Shown: positions 8,024 through 15,948 of the stretch, one piece after another | Layout of the letters: each line of letters begins with the position of its first letter | Position numbering within the stretch: position 1 is the stretch's first letter | IMG/VR virus record: IMGVR_UViG_3300006990_000115 | Span: 1 to 29,236 of that record | From: a virus | Direction: 5' to 3' (one strand) | Length of the DNA: 29,236 nucleotides | Position numbers and translations under genes: made by a program | The notes under the pieces: model-generated | Seen by the model: only the letters and a program-made list of their open reading frames with translations | Told to the model about the DNA's origin: nothing | Databases searched by the model: none

Positions 8024-8628
8024 TCTTGGGAGTATTCCAGGTTGTCATTGATACCATGCCACGGTCCACCGTCTGTAAAGTGAACTGCTTTTGGTTCTTT
8101 AAATTGATAGTAATTTACCATGGCATTAAATTCTGCAGGTAAACTACCGATTGAAGTAGCCCATTTCATTTCATGCAACGCACCCGCTGGGGCTTGGTTT
8201 ACATAGGTAGGAGTTAGCCTTCTACACCTTGTGTTATCGAAATACATTAATGATGACCAGTTTTTCTTCGGATAAGAACTGTTTACTTTCTTATTCATTT
8301 TCTTACATGGCACTAAAAAGTCTGGGTGTTGCACACAGTATACATCATGCGTTTCATTTGTATGGTATGTAATCTCTTGCGGATCACATTTCCACATAAA
8401 ATCACTATCACAGAACAATGCGTTTCCATGATAATCAGATAGAAAGGGTACTAAGAATCTAGTAAAAGCAAATTCTGTACTTTCATTTTGGAAAGGTCTA
8501 TAGTACTCCTCTATCTTGTCCTTTATTAAAGGTTTAATAGTGTGGCTTCCATTATACTTACGTATGGAAGCCTCACATACGGCATATGCCTCAGGCTGAC
8601 TAGAGTCGTACCCAATGTATATAACCAT
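7981..8628 (-). CDS. GT8-like glycosyltransferase
   Basis: 215 residues. The N-terminus (MVIYIGYDSSQPEAYAVCEASI) matches the opening strand-helix of GT-A family 8 enzymes. NALFCDSDFMW (69-79) holds the DxD metal/nucleotide-sugar motif (D74, D76) preceded by a hydrophobic strand. KNWSSLMYFD (122-131) corresponds to the conserved 'W-S-fN/D' region. VHFTDGGPWHG (182-192) corresponds to the C-terminal 'iHf.g..KPW' motif, which supplies a metal-binding His. The start codon shares a base with the upstream stop (TAATG), and the 3' end overlaps the GT29-like gene by 43 bases, so the pair is co-translated. It would use an NDP-hexose; the acceptor is unknown. Confidence 0.75.
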   Translation of the reverse strand: MVIYIGYDSSQPEAYAVCEASIRKYNGSHTIKPLIKDKIEEYYRPFQNESTEFAFTRFLVPFLSDYHGNALFCDSDFMWKCDPQEITYHTNETHDVYCVQHPDFLVPCKKMNKKVNSSYPKKNWSSLMYFDNTRCRRLTPTYVNQAPAGALHEMKWATSIGSLPAEFNAMVNYYQFKEPKAVHFTDGGPWHGINDNLEYSQEWNKIYESLPKTNQ

Positions 8629-8816
8629 TAGTCTTCTTTTAAACTATTACCTAAATCATTGACATATGCTTGTCTTGCTGTTTTTAAAGCTGCAAGTTGA
8701 TTATCTGTTTCTGCTAATTTAGCATCACAGTAATTTATAGCATGATGTAGTAATTGTTGGTCTTTATTGAAGTTATCGGAATCATGTTCAATTCCATCTA
8801 TTGTAATTGTTGCCAT
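8628..8816 (-). CDS. Small conserved phage protein (DUF6447-like)
   Basis: 62 residues starting at the ATG at 8816, which shares its A with the stop of the NrdB gene (TAATG). A longer frame to 8834 would add six residues inside nrdB and is less likely. The protein opens with a beta-like ATITIDGIEHDSDNF and continues as one long helix (DAKLAETDNQLAALKTARQAY). This fold pattern, an 'ITIDG' strand pair followed by a coiled-coil helix, resembles the small DUF6447 proteins found in marine phages and cyanobacteria. It ends in a TAATG overlap with the GT8-like gene. Function is unknown; the family assignment is from memory of the pattern. Confidence 0.6.
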   Translation of the reverse strand: MATITIDGIEHDSDNFNKDQQLLHHAINYCDAKLAETDNQLAALKTARQAYVNDLGNSLKED

Positions 8817-9775
8817 TAAAATATGTCCTGCCAATTGCCTTGTGTACTACTTTTAGCATACTCTGTAGCACGGTTTTCAAAAAAGTTGGTATGCTCAACT
8901 GCGTTTACTTGTGTATCGATCCATGGTAAAGGATTAACACTACTATGAAATATAGCTTTCATACCTAAACCTAATAGTCTTCTGTCAGCAATATATCTAA
9001 TATATTCTTTAACTTCTTTTGCTGTTAAGTCGGGTATTTCTGCTTTGTCAAAACAAATATCAATAAACTTGTCCTCTAGTTCTACTACTCTTTCAGCAGC
9101 GCAATAGATTTCATACTTTAGTTTATCTGTCCATATTTCAGGGTTCTCTGATATGAATGTTCTGAAAAGTTTTGATACATTTTCTACATGAAGCGTTTCA
9201 TCACGAATACTCCAAGTTACTATCTGTCCCATGCCTTTCATAAGGTTATGTCTAGGATAGTTTAATAGTATAGCGAATGAGGAGAACAACTGTACTCCTT
9301 CTGTAAACCCACTATATACTGCCATAGTTTTGGCAATATTGTGAGGAGTGTCCATACTAAAATCGGATAAGTACTCATGCTTCTCCACCATCTCTTGTAT
9401 ATCCATAAACTCTTGATAGATATCATCAGATTTACCTAATGTTTCTAACAAAGATGAATATGCGTCTTGGTGTACTGCTTCCATAGCTGCAAATGATACT
9501 AACATCATTCTTACTTCTGGTGCTTTGAAAGTAGGAAGATAGTGTTTAGCATATCCACAGCAAACATCTACGTCTGCTTGTGTAAAAAATCTAAATATAT
9601 TATCTACTAACTGTCTATTGTCCTCTGTAAGATTTTGATTATAGTCTTTAATATCATCAGCCATAGTTACTTCTTCAGGCATCCAATGCATCTGTTGTTG
9701 TTTTTTGTAGGCTTCAAATGCCCACCCGTAATCAAACGGTTTGTAATATTCTCTTTCTTTTAATAAGTTTGCCAT
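8816..9775 (-). CDS. nrdB: Class I ribonucleotide reductase, small (radical) subunit
   Basis: 319 residues. It carries the di-metal site and tyrosyl radical that NrdA needs to reduce ribonucleotides for phage DNA synthesis. Ligands are all visible: an Asp in FFTQADVDV (D68), E99 and H102 (MEAVHQDAY), E159 (GFTEGVQ), E193 and H196 (RDETLH). Y106, seven residues after E99, is in the place of the E. coli radical tyrosine Y122. The C-terminus (QGNWQDIF) fits the flexible tail that docks on the large subunit. The start follows the nrdA stop directly (TAAATG) behind a GAGGG ribosome site, so the two subunits are coupled. Length is slightly shorter than bacterial NrdB. Confidence is high; the metal (Fe or Mn) cannot be told. 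Confidence 0.95.
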   Translation of the reverse strand: MANLLKEREYYKPFDYGWAFEAYKKQQQMHWMPEEVTMADDIKDYNQNLTEDNRQLVDNIFRFFTQADVDVCCGYAKHYLPTFKAPEVRMMLVSFAAMEAVHQDAYSSLLETLGKSDDIYQEFMDIQEMVEKHEYLSDFSMDTPHNIAKTMAVYSGFTEGVQLFSSFAILLNYPRHNLMKGMGQIVTWSIRDETLHVENVSKLFRTFISENPEIWTDKLKYEIYCAAERVVELEDKFIDICFDKAEIPDLTAKEVKEYIRYIADRRLLGLGMKAIFHSSVNPLPWIDTQVNAVEHTNFFENRATEYAKSSTQGNWQDIF

Positions 9776-11548
9776 TTATCCCTCGCAACTTAGACAATCT
9801 GATTGCTCAAAGATTATCTCTCTTTTAGCTTGATTAGATACATTATCAGCTCTACTGATAGCTTCACTTCTCAAGTAATATAATGTTTTTAAATTTTTAG
9901 CCCATGCTAACATATGTACATTATGCAAGTCTGCTTTATTTACATCAGGTGGAAAGAATAGATTTACACTTTGAGACTGACAGATAAACTCTTGTCTGAC
10001 TGAAGCGTGTTCTATTACCCACGACTGATTTATTTCTACAGCTGTTTTAAATACATCTTTCTTCCAATCGTCTAGAAAATCAAGATGTTGTACACTTCCT
10101 TTGTTTGCAACAATAGTAGACCAAGTTTCTTCATACAGTTCAGGACTAACTTTTTCTTTGATAAGTGCATCTAAGAATTTATTTTTTACTAAGTTACTTC
10201 CTGTTTTTGTTTTCTGCGTATAAGCATTAGCTCTGAAAGGTTCAATACTTGGACTCGTATTACCGCATAATATACTAGAACTTGCATTAGGAGCTATCGC
10301 TAATAAATGAGCATTTCTTACAGAAGCTGTATCATCATCAGGACATGCACCTTTTTCTATTGCAAGGTATCTAGTAGTTTGGTCTGCTTTGTGTTTGATG
10401 TGTGAAAACATCTCCATATTTGTACCACCCGCTAGACCGCTTTCAAATGGTATATCATTTTTCTGTAAATACGCATGGAATCCCATTGCACCTAATCCTA
10501 CGCTTCTCTCCCTTTGCGCACTAAACTTTGCTCTTTCGAGTTGGCTTGGCGCATTGTCGATAAAGTATGTTAGTACATTATCTAGCATACGGATTAAGTC
10601 AGGGATAAATGACCCATGGTCTTTCCATTCATCATAGTACTCTAAATTTACACTAGAAAGACAACATACTGCTGTTCTTTCTTCGTCAGTAGCAAGAGTA
10701 ATCTCACTACATAAATTACTGTGATGTACTTTTAATCCTTTTCTTTTCTGAAAATCTGGTAAATCATTATTAACAGCATCTTCAAACATTAGGTAAGGTT
10801 CACCTGTTTCCATTCTGTTTTGTAGTATTTTTACCCATAATGCTCTAGCACTTACGGTTTTAACTACTGCTTTTGTATGAGGATCTATTAAAGGCCAACT
10901 GTCGTCAAAATCTTTTTCTTTTGTTGCTTTATGGATTAGCTCCATAAAAGAGTCAGGTACAACCACAGCATGATGAAGATTAGTAAACTTCCTATTAATA
11001 TCTCCCCCCGTGGGTTTTCGTCCATCTAAGAACTCCTCTATCTCGGGGTGTGACATATGTAGATATCCTGCGTAACTACCCCGTCTAGTTACTCCTTGGC
11101 TAAATGCCAACATCTCAGCATCTACAACTTTTATGAAAGGGACAACTCCAGTACTTTCTGAGCCTTTTGATGTCTTTGTTCCAGATGAACGAACATCACT
11201 CCAAGTACCTCCGATACCTCCTCCGAAAGAAGATAAGAAAGCATTTTCCGTAAAATGTTCGGTTATGCCCTCTCTACTATCTTCTACATAATTTAAAAAA
11301 CAACTTATCGGTAATCCTCTACGAGTACCCCCATTTGATAATACAGGCGTAGCAAACATAAACCATAGATTACTTACGTAGTCGTATAATCTTTGGGCAT
11401 GAGCTTCATCATCCGCAAAACATTCTGCTGCACGAGCAAAAGCTTCTTGAGGTGATGTTTCACCTGGTATCATGTATCTATCTTTTAGAGTTGCATGTGC
11501 GAACTCATCCAAGAGAGAATCTTTACTATAATCTATCTTCACTGACAT
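9776..11548 (-). CDS. nrdA: Class I ribonucleotide reductase, large (catalytic) subunit
   Basis: 590 residues. All catalytic elements are present: C83 (PISCFLN) and C296 (VCCLSSVNL) as the redox pair, NLCSE (278-282) holding the thiyl-radical C280 with N278 and E282, PNASSSIL and NTSPSIEP phosphate/substrate loops (420-437), the radical-transfer pair Y556-Y557 (LKTLYYLR), and a C-terminal CLSC (585-588) that passes electrons from glutaredoxin or thioredoxin. The protein starts almost at the catalytic domain, so the N-terminal ATP-cone of the E. coli enzyme (761 residues) is absent and dATP inhibition is expected to be lost. It overlaps the upstream flap endonuclease gene by 23 bases. A glutaredoxin in the same sub-operon is a plausible reductant. 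Confidence 0.95.
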   Translation of the reverse strand: MSVKIDYSKDSLLDEFAHATLKDRYMIPGETSPQEAFARAAECFADDEAHAQRLYDYVSNLWFMFATPVLSNGGTRRGLPISCFLNYVEDSREGITEHFTENAFLSSFGGGIGGTWSDVRSSGTKTSKGSESTGVVPFIKVVDAEMLAFSQGVTRRGSYAGYLHMSHPEIEEFLDGRKPTGGDINRKFTNLHHAVVVPDSFMELIHKATKEKDFDDSWPLIDPHTKAVVKTVSARALWVKILQNRMETGEPYLMFEDAVNNDLPDFQKRKGLKVHHSNLCSEITLATDEERTAVCCLSSVNLEYYDEWKDHGSFIPDLIRMLDNVLTYFIDNAPSQLERAKFSAQRERSVGLGAMGFHAYLQKNDIPFESGLAGGTNMEMFSHIKHKADQTTRYLAIEKGACPDDDTASVRNAHLLAIAPNASSSILCGNTSPSIEPFRANAYTQKTKTGSNLVKNKFLDALIKEKVSPELYEETWSTIVANKGSVQHLDFLDDWKKDVFKTAVEINQSWVIEHASVRQEFICQSQSVNLFFPPDVNKADLHNVHMLAWAKNLKTLYYLRSEAISRADNVSNQAKREIIFEQSDCLSCEG

Positions 11549-12383
11549 AATTTTCTACCAATCCTATAATTTCTTGTCCATGTCCTAGCACTGCTGCATC
11601 GACATCGTATGTTAAATCCATGAGTTTTACACCAGCTTCTAGTCCTTCTGCACCGAAAGCATTTAAGTTTTCTATGTATTTGTACTTACCCTCTAGTGGC
11701 AAACTCGCCATAATATCAAAGACGTCTCCATACTGCTCAATCAATTGAGTTGCACGTTTTGGTCCGACACCATCTACACCAGGAACATTATCTCCCTTAT
11801 CTCCTGTCAACGCCTTGTAAGTCAAGTAGTAGTAAGGATCAAAGTCATAATGCTCATCCCAGTTTAGTAGTGTTGTTTCTTTTCTTGTTACAGTCGAAAA
11901 GCGACTGACTTTTTCATCGACTAGTAAATCCCAGTCTTTGTCTGATGATATCATCCATATCTCATCTACACCTATGTTTTCTCGGTTTTGGCATATAAGT
12001 GCGGCTATATCATCAGCCTCTACTCCAGCATACTTTAGTGTAAGATAACCCTTACGTTTTAAAGTAGACATAGTAGTAGAAAACTCCGCTAAGAACATTT
12101 CAAATTCTTTTGCTTCTTCGGGAGTTTGTTCTGCATATCGTTCCTTACGATTTGCTTTGTACTCTGGATCGATAGACTTACGGTAATTACTACCGCCATC
12201 GCCTAATACGACTATCTCTCCACAGTTATAGGACTTTGCCAAAGATTGTACAGTTCTTACATATTCATGCTCGAAGTCTGTAGTACCTTGGTGTTTCCAT
12301 CGAAAAGCTAGATTGAGTCCGTCAACAATCAATAAGTTCCCATTCGGGATTGGCTTTCCATGGCTCGTAAATTGTATCGCCAT
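11526..12383 (-). CDS. 5'-3' exonuclease / flap endonuclease
   Basis: 285 residues, FEN family. It removes RNA primers and 5' flaps during lagging-strand synthesis. Acidic metal ligands are visible: D21 (LLIVDGLNLAFR), D62 (LGDGGSNYRKS), E122, D124 and D125 (GVEADDIAAL), D148 and D150 (SSDKDWDLL), D195 and D198 (LTGDKGDNVPG). The GVDGVGPKRATQLI stretch after that is the H3TH DNA-binding motif. It supplies the 5' nuclease that the PolA of this phage lacks. The ATG at 12383 gives a 62-base overlap with the upstream nuclease gene, unusually long here. An AGAGG lies 12 bases before this ATG. A start nearer residue 14-18 with a non-ATG codon is possible, since the first 15 residues are not conserved in type. 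Confidence 0.92.
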   Translation of the reverse strand: MAIQFTSHGKPIPNGNLLIVDGLNLAFRWKHQGTTDFEHEYVRTVQSLAKSYNCGEIVVLGDGGSNYRKSIDPEYKANRKERYAEQTPEEAKEFEMFLAEFSTTMSTLKRKGYLTLKYAGVEADDIAALICQNRENIGVDEIWMISSDKDWDLLVDEKVSRFSTVTRKETTLLNWDEHYDFDPYYYLTYKALTGDKGDNVPGVDGVGPKRATQLIEQYGDVFDIMASLPLEGKYKYIENLNAFGAEGLEAGVKLMDLTYDVDAAVLGHGQEIIGLVENYVSEDRL

Positions 12384-12810
12384 TTGTAAATTTTACCTCT
12401 TGTGTTTCTAAAAATTTATCAGCAAGAGTGACATAGCACCCTAGCCAGTTTATGTACATATGTTTTTTGTAAAGTGGCTTTCTTGTCGTTGCCACATACC
12501 ACTGTGAGTGGTTTTCTTTGAAGATAAGTAAAGGCTCTTGGTTCATCTGTTCAGATTGTTTACAAAGCTTAGACCACCAATTCACAAATACGTTACTCTT
12601 TTGAGTGAATACTTTGTGATTGAATCCCATATCTTTATAATGTTTAATCTCTATACAGAAAAGGTTTTTCTTGTGTTCTACCATCAAGTCCCCTTTTATT
12701 TTACCAGAGCCACTACCAGGAGTCTGTACAAACTCATGACCAGTAATTCTTTTTAACATAGCTGCAGCCTTTATCTCTGCATCATGACCCTTACGTCTAC
12801 TATTAACCAA
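12322..12810 (-). CDS. Holliday-junction-resolvase-like PD-(D/E)xK nuclease
   Basis: 162 residues. The N-terminal half matches archaeal Hjc/phage resolvase nucleases: NSRRKGHDAEIKAAAML with the first acidic residue at E12, GSGSGKIKGDLMVE with D41, then FCIEIKHY with E54 and K56, giving the E...PD-(D/E)xK catalytic set. Such enzymes cut branched DNA made by recombination and replication, often before packaging. The C-terminal half (about 90 residues, rich in W and Y) is not familiar. It lies between glutaredoxin (8-base overlap) and the flap endonuclease (62-base overlap). It could instead be another branch-specific nuclease of the same fold. Confidence 0.72.
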   Translation of the reverse strand: MVNSRRKGHDAEIKAAAMLKRITGHEFVQTPGSGSGKIKGDLMVEHKKNLFCIEIKHYKDMGFNHKVFTQKSNVFVNWWSKLCKQSEQMNQEPLLIFKENHSQWYVATTRKPLYKKHMYINWLGCYVTLADKFLETQEVKFTNGDTIYEPWKANPEWELIDC

Positions 12811-13030
12811 TCAACTTCTCCAGTTCTACATAGCCACCGATATGTTTATCGTCTACTAGTATTTGTGGAAATGTTCTTGCTCCAGGAAACTTATCCCGAA
12901 TATCAGCCGCAGAAAAATCTTTGCCAATCATTTTATATGATACCTCTGTTACTTCATCTACATGGTCAGCTAAGAACTTAGCCTTCTTGCAGTAAGAACA
13001 GTTTGGTATACTATAAATCTCTACTTTCAT
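12803..13030 (-). CDS. Glutaredoxin
   Basis: 75 residues from the ATG at 13028-13030. This start is fixed by a GGAG site five bases upstream and by promoter P1 (13050-13078). The longer frame from 13078 begins within the -35 box and would not be transcribed from P1. The active site is CSYC (C11, C14) after the first strand (MKVEIYSIPNCSYCKKA). TFPQILVDD holds the cis-Pro and IGGY the glutathione-binding Gly pair. It probably recycles the CLSC tail of the phage NrdA, encoded downstream in the same sub-operon. It overlaps the resolvase-like gene by eight bases. Confidence 0.92.
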   Translation of the reverse strand: MKVEIYSIPNCSYCKKAKFLADHVDEVTEVSYKMIGKDFSAADIRDKFPGARTFPQILVDDKHIGGYVELEKLIG

Positions 13031-13049
13031 ATTTTCTCCAATATTGTAT

Positions 13050-13078
13050 ATTATAACAGGTTTTTCAACTCGTGTCAA
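13050..13078 (-). promoter_or_regulatory. Promoter P1, consensus sigma70 type
   Basis: On the - strand, TTGACA (13078-13073) and TATAAT (13055-13050) are separated by exactly 17 bases, a perfect consensus. It shares TAGTTCTTGACACGAGTT with P2. The expected start of transcription is near 13043, leaving a leader of about 13 bases with GGAG before the glutaredoxin ATG. It should drive glutaredoxin, resolvase, flap endonuclease, nrdA, nrdB and the downstream transferases. Confidence 0.85.
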
Positions 13079-13086
13079 GAACTAAA

Positions 13087-13224
13087 TTATTCCCCGATGT
13101 TTTGAGTAGTTATCTTTGCTTTCTTTTCTGCCTTAGCAAGACTATCTTTAATATCTACTTTTCCATCTTTGTTTACGTCGTTGCCGACTAGTATATTCCA
13201 CCATTTGGTTATGAATCTAAACAT
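13087..13224 (-). CDS. 45-residue protein with an EF-hand/dockerin-like calcium loop
   Basis: The small frame starts at the ATG at 13222-13224, 16 bases before the end of the SbcC-like gene, with an AAGAGGA ribosome site about 10 bases upstream. It ends with TAA nine bases before the P1 -35 box. The sequence opens with an aromatic, basic helix (MFRFITKWWNILVG). It then has DVNKDGKVDIKD (residues 16-27), which fits the 12-position EF-hand loop with acidic or amide residues at 1, 3, 5, 9 and 12 and Gly at 6. The tail is a Lys/Ala-rich helix. Calcium binding is inferred from the loop; a single EF-hand would be expected to pair or dimerise. Role unknown. Confidence 0.65.
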   Translation of the reverse strand: MFRFITKWWNILVGNDVNKDGKVDIKDSLAKAEKKAKITTQNIGE

Positions 13225-15026
13225 GATATATTATCCTCTTTTATTATTTCTATTTTTTCTAGTAGTGGATGTGTCCAACCATGAGACACTAGATACGTAT
13301 TTAGTCTCTCTTCTTTTAATAGAACTTCTACTACTTTTTCTTTACCTTGCTCATCTAAGGCTTGATTGACCTCATCTAAGAACAAGACATTAATTTGACT
13401 TCTACTAATAGATGTCATAAGTTTTCGTATTGCAACTAATGTCGCAATATTCACTCTTGCTAGTTCTCCACTAGATAGAGCTAGTATGTCAATAATGTTT
13501 CCATTATCTGATACTTCTACATTTAGTTTGTCGTTAGTAACAACAAAATTGATACTAAATCTACCATCACTAAACTCTGCTAGATAATCATTTGTCATAA
13601 CTTCTAGTTCTTTCACTAAAGATTCTATTTTGTATGCCAATAATCCGTTGGTAGAAAATGCTTTCTTAAGCGTTTCAAGTGCCGCCAAGTGTTCTTCTTT
13701 ACCTGATAGTTCAGATTGAAGTGCATCAAGCTGACTTTGAAACTCCGCAGTTTGTTCGAGTATAATTCCAACTCTTGTGTTATGTCGTTCTCTCTTTTCA
13801 TTTTCGCTAATTACTTCCTGAAGAACCGACTTAGCACTGGTAATTTCTTCACTAAGTTTAGAAACTTGCTCTTGTAAGTCATCTTCTGAGAGGACTGTGG
13901 TCGTGAGGTTGTGGTCGATAGACCTGTAGAGGTCTTCCCAATTCTCCACTTCTCTTTCGGCTGTCCTATATATCGCATTTTGTTCCTCTAGTCTTTGCAG
14001 CTTTCTTGCCGCTTCCTGTGTGAATTTTTCACAATTATCTCGTCTTTCAGTATGTTCTTTTATCATACTATTTACAAACATTTCATTAACTTCTCCTTCA
14101 CACGTTGGACAAACCATATCGTCTAAGGTTAGTAACTTTTGATATTTTGTAAGCATTCTCTCTTCATGAACCATCTCAGACTTCCAAGTTGCTACAGAAG
14201 AAACAGCATCATTAGTATCTTTTTCTTCTTCGTATTTTGCAAGTTGTCTTTTGTACTCATGCAAATCTATATCAGCAAGCTGGTGTTTAAGTTGATTATT
14301 GAGATTTATTTTTTTATTCTTTTCAGTGATATTTTCAAGTTCTATTAATAAAGAACGTAAAGACTTCTCATTCTCTTCCGAGTAAAATGGTAAATCTTTT
14401 TTATCAAGTATGGAACTATCTTCGAGAATATTATCTTCTAACCATTTTGAGATAGTTGCAAGTTTCGCATTGATGACTGTAACATCAGCTGAATTTGTCC
14501 TTACAGCTTCCTTAAATGTCTCAAAGAAAGAAACATAGTCGTCAAGTTTCAATAGGTCAATTAGGAACTTCTTTCGATTTGTATCTGTGGCAGTTAAGAA
14601 CTGCAATGATGCATTAGTATTTTGATATACTAACTGTGAAAAAGTCTTAAAGTCAATACCTAAAATGTCACCCAAAGTTTTGTAAGTATTAGAAGCTGTA
14701 TGTGAAGATATATCCTCACCATTTTTCGTTAGCTTACACTTGAGTGTAGAACGCCGTATAACAGTAATGTTATATACGTCAGTGTCCACAGTAAAATCAA
14801 GGCTAATATCGTACCCTTTGTTAACATATCTATTTGCTATATCCGCTTTCTTTACATTTTTACTATTTTTGTTAAATAGTATTTCTTCTAATATTAAAGG
14901 TATAGAAGATTTACCTACTCCATTAGTACCGACTAACTGTGTTAAAGTCGACTCTGATAGATTTAATTCATTGTCCTCTCCATACGAGAAGCAATTATCC
15001 CATTTCAGTTTTTGTAGAATAATCAT
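13209..15026 (-). CDS. SbcC/Rad50/T4 gp46-like recombination ATPase
   Basis: 605 residues. ABC-type SMC-like ATPase that works with the SbcD-like nuclease encoded just upstream to process DNA ends for recombination. Walker A is GTNGVGKS (33-40). Two long coiled-coil arms flank a zinc hook CPTC (C306, C309). The ABC signature is LSSGELARV (517-525), Walker B is VLFLDEVNQALD (547-558), and SHGW (581-584) is the switch His region. The length is near T4 gp46 and much shorter than E. coli SbcC, so the arms are short. The start overlaps the SbcD-like gene by 32 bases. The pair lies directly downstream of the SSB gene, as expected for a recombination cassette. Confidence 0.93.
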   Translation of the reverse strand: MIILQKLKWDNCFSYGEDNELNLSESTLTQLVGTNGVGKSSIPLILEEILFNKNSKNVKKADIANRYVNKGYDISLDFTVDTDVYNITVIRRSTLKCKLTKNGEDISSHTASNTYKTLGDILGIDFKTFSQLVYQNTNASLQFLTATDTNRKKFLIDLLKLDDYVSFFETFKEAVRTNSADVTVINAKLATISKWLEDNILEDSSILDKKDLPFYSEENEKSLRSLLIELENITEKNKKINLNNQLKHQLADIDLHEYKRQLAKYEEEKDTNDAVSSVATWKSEMVHEERMLTKYQKLLTLDDMVCPTCEGEVNEMFVNSMIKEHTERRDNCEKFTQEAARKLQRLEEQNAIYRTAEREVENWEDLYRSIDHNLTTTVLSEDDLQEQVSKLSEEITSAKSVLQEVISENEKRERHNTRVGIILEQTAEFQSQLDALQSELSGKEEHLAALETLKKAFSTNGLLAYKIESLVKELEVMTNDYLAEFSDGRFSINFVVTNDKLNVEVSDNGNIIDILALSSGELARVNIATLVAIRKLMTSISRSQINVLFLDEVNQALDEQGKEKVVEVLLKEERLNTYLVSHGWTHPLLEKIEIIKEDNISCLDS

Positions 15027-15948
15027 TAAAAACTCCCATTAATTTTTTTACTTTTTCATCATCAAGAGACAGAATCTCTTTCAGATATACACTTAGTTCA
15101 TCTTCCATTGACATCTCGTTAGTCAAGGTTAATGTTGCATCTGTCTGTCGTTTAACGACTTTTTTGTCAAGTAGATCGGAGTTCTTGACTTGTGCTAAGT
15201 CTTGTACATCTCCTTCTATTTCATAGATAGTATGATCGAAGTCTGTTTGTACCATCTCATTCGGATCGGTAACAGTCTTTCTAATTAACTGTGGTAAGTC
15301 AAATTCATGCCATGTCCAATCCCAACTGTTATCTATAATTAGATACCCCGTTTGGACTTTGTTTCTATGGAAAGATGTGGTCATTGGTGAGCCTGGATAT
15401 ACAATATTTCGTTGAGTATTCTCGTGAGCATGTAAGTCTCCTGCGTACACTGTTGTGAACTTATCAAATCTTTCTAAATCTACTTCTGGTATAACATGCG
15501 GTGGTATTTCGCCACGCACGTGGGTGAATAGATACTTTGCATCTATATTTTCTATACTATTCTTTCTGTGTAAGTCTGCATAAGGCAGTATACACCAGTC
15601 ATCTTCATAGTATGTTTCCGTAATCACACTTACTAGTGGGTTAAGGTCGTTTGTTACTCTTATTAGATTATCAAAGAAAGTATTATTTTTTCTAGTGGCT
15701 TCATGGTTGCCATCATATATAATTGTTCTTACATTTGCTTTTTTAACAAAGTCAAAATATAAGGTCAATTCATCCATAGAAGGGACTCGATCAAACAAGT
15801 CCCCGCCTATGATATGAAGTTTAACTCCATGATTTTCTACTGCTTCCTGTACTTGTTCAAAGAACATCTGATATCTTGTACATGCCCAAGAGCGTGGTAC
15901 ATTCTTCTGTCCTAGCTTAATGTGCCAGTCTGCTGTATATAAAATCAT
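14995..15948 (-). CDS. SbcD/Mre11/T4 gp47-like nuclease
   Basis: 317 residues, calcineurin-like phosphoesterase. The metal-site motifs are all present in order: D7 and H9 (YTADWHI), D50 (IGGDLFDR), N81 and H82 (DGNHEA), H143 (LFTHVRGE), and H172 and H174 (AGDLHAH), followed by YPGSPMTTSF. It is the nuclease half of the SbcCD/gp46-47 complex, acting on double-strand ends and hairpins. The ATG overlaps the stop of the SSB gene by four bases (ATGA), and its end overlaps the ATPase gene by 32 bases, so all three are translationally coupled. Confidence 0.93.
   Translation of the reverse strand: MILYTADWHIKLGQKNVPRSWACTRYQMFFEQVQEAVENHGVKLHIIGGDLFDRVPSMDELTLYFDFVKKANVRTIIYDGNHEATRKNNTFFDNLIRVTNDLNPLVSVITETYYEDDWCILPYADLHRKNSIENIDAKYLFTHVRGEIPPHVIPEVDLERFDKFTTVYAGDLHAHENTQRNIVYPGSPMTTSFHRNKVQTGYLIIDNSWDWTWHEFDLPQLIRKTVTDPNEMVQTDFDHTIYEIEGDVQDLAQVKNSDLLDKKVVKRQTDATLTLTNEMSMEDELSVYLKEILSLDDEKVKKLMGVFNDYSTKTEMG

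Noticed and set aside
7617-8051. A 144-codon + strand frame opposite the GT29-like gene
   Set aside because: Shadow of a well-supported - strand gene; no motif and no ribosome site, and Ser/Pro-rich composition as expected of an antisense frame.
13031-13078. Longer glutaredoxin start at 13078
   Set aside because: It begins inside the -35 box of P1 and would add 16 residues before the first strand of the fold; the ATG at 13030 has a good GGAG site.
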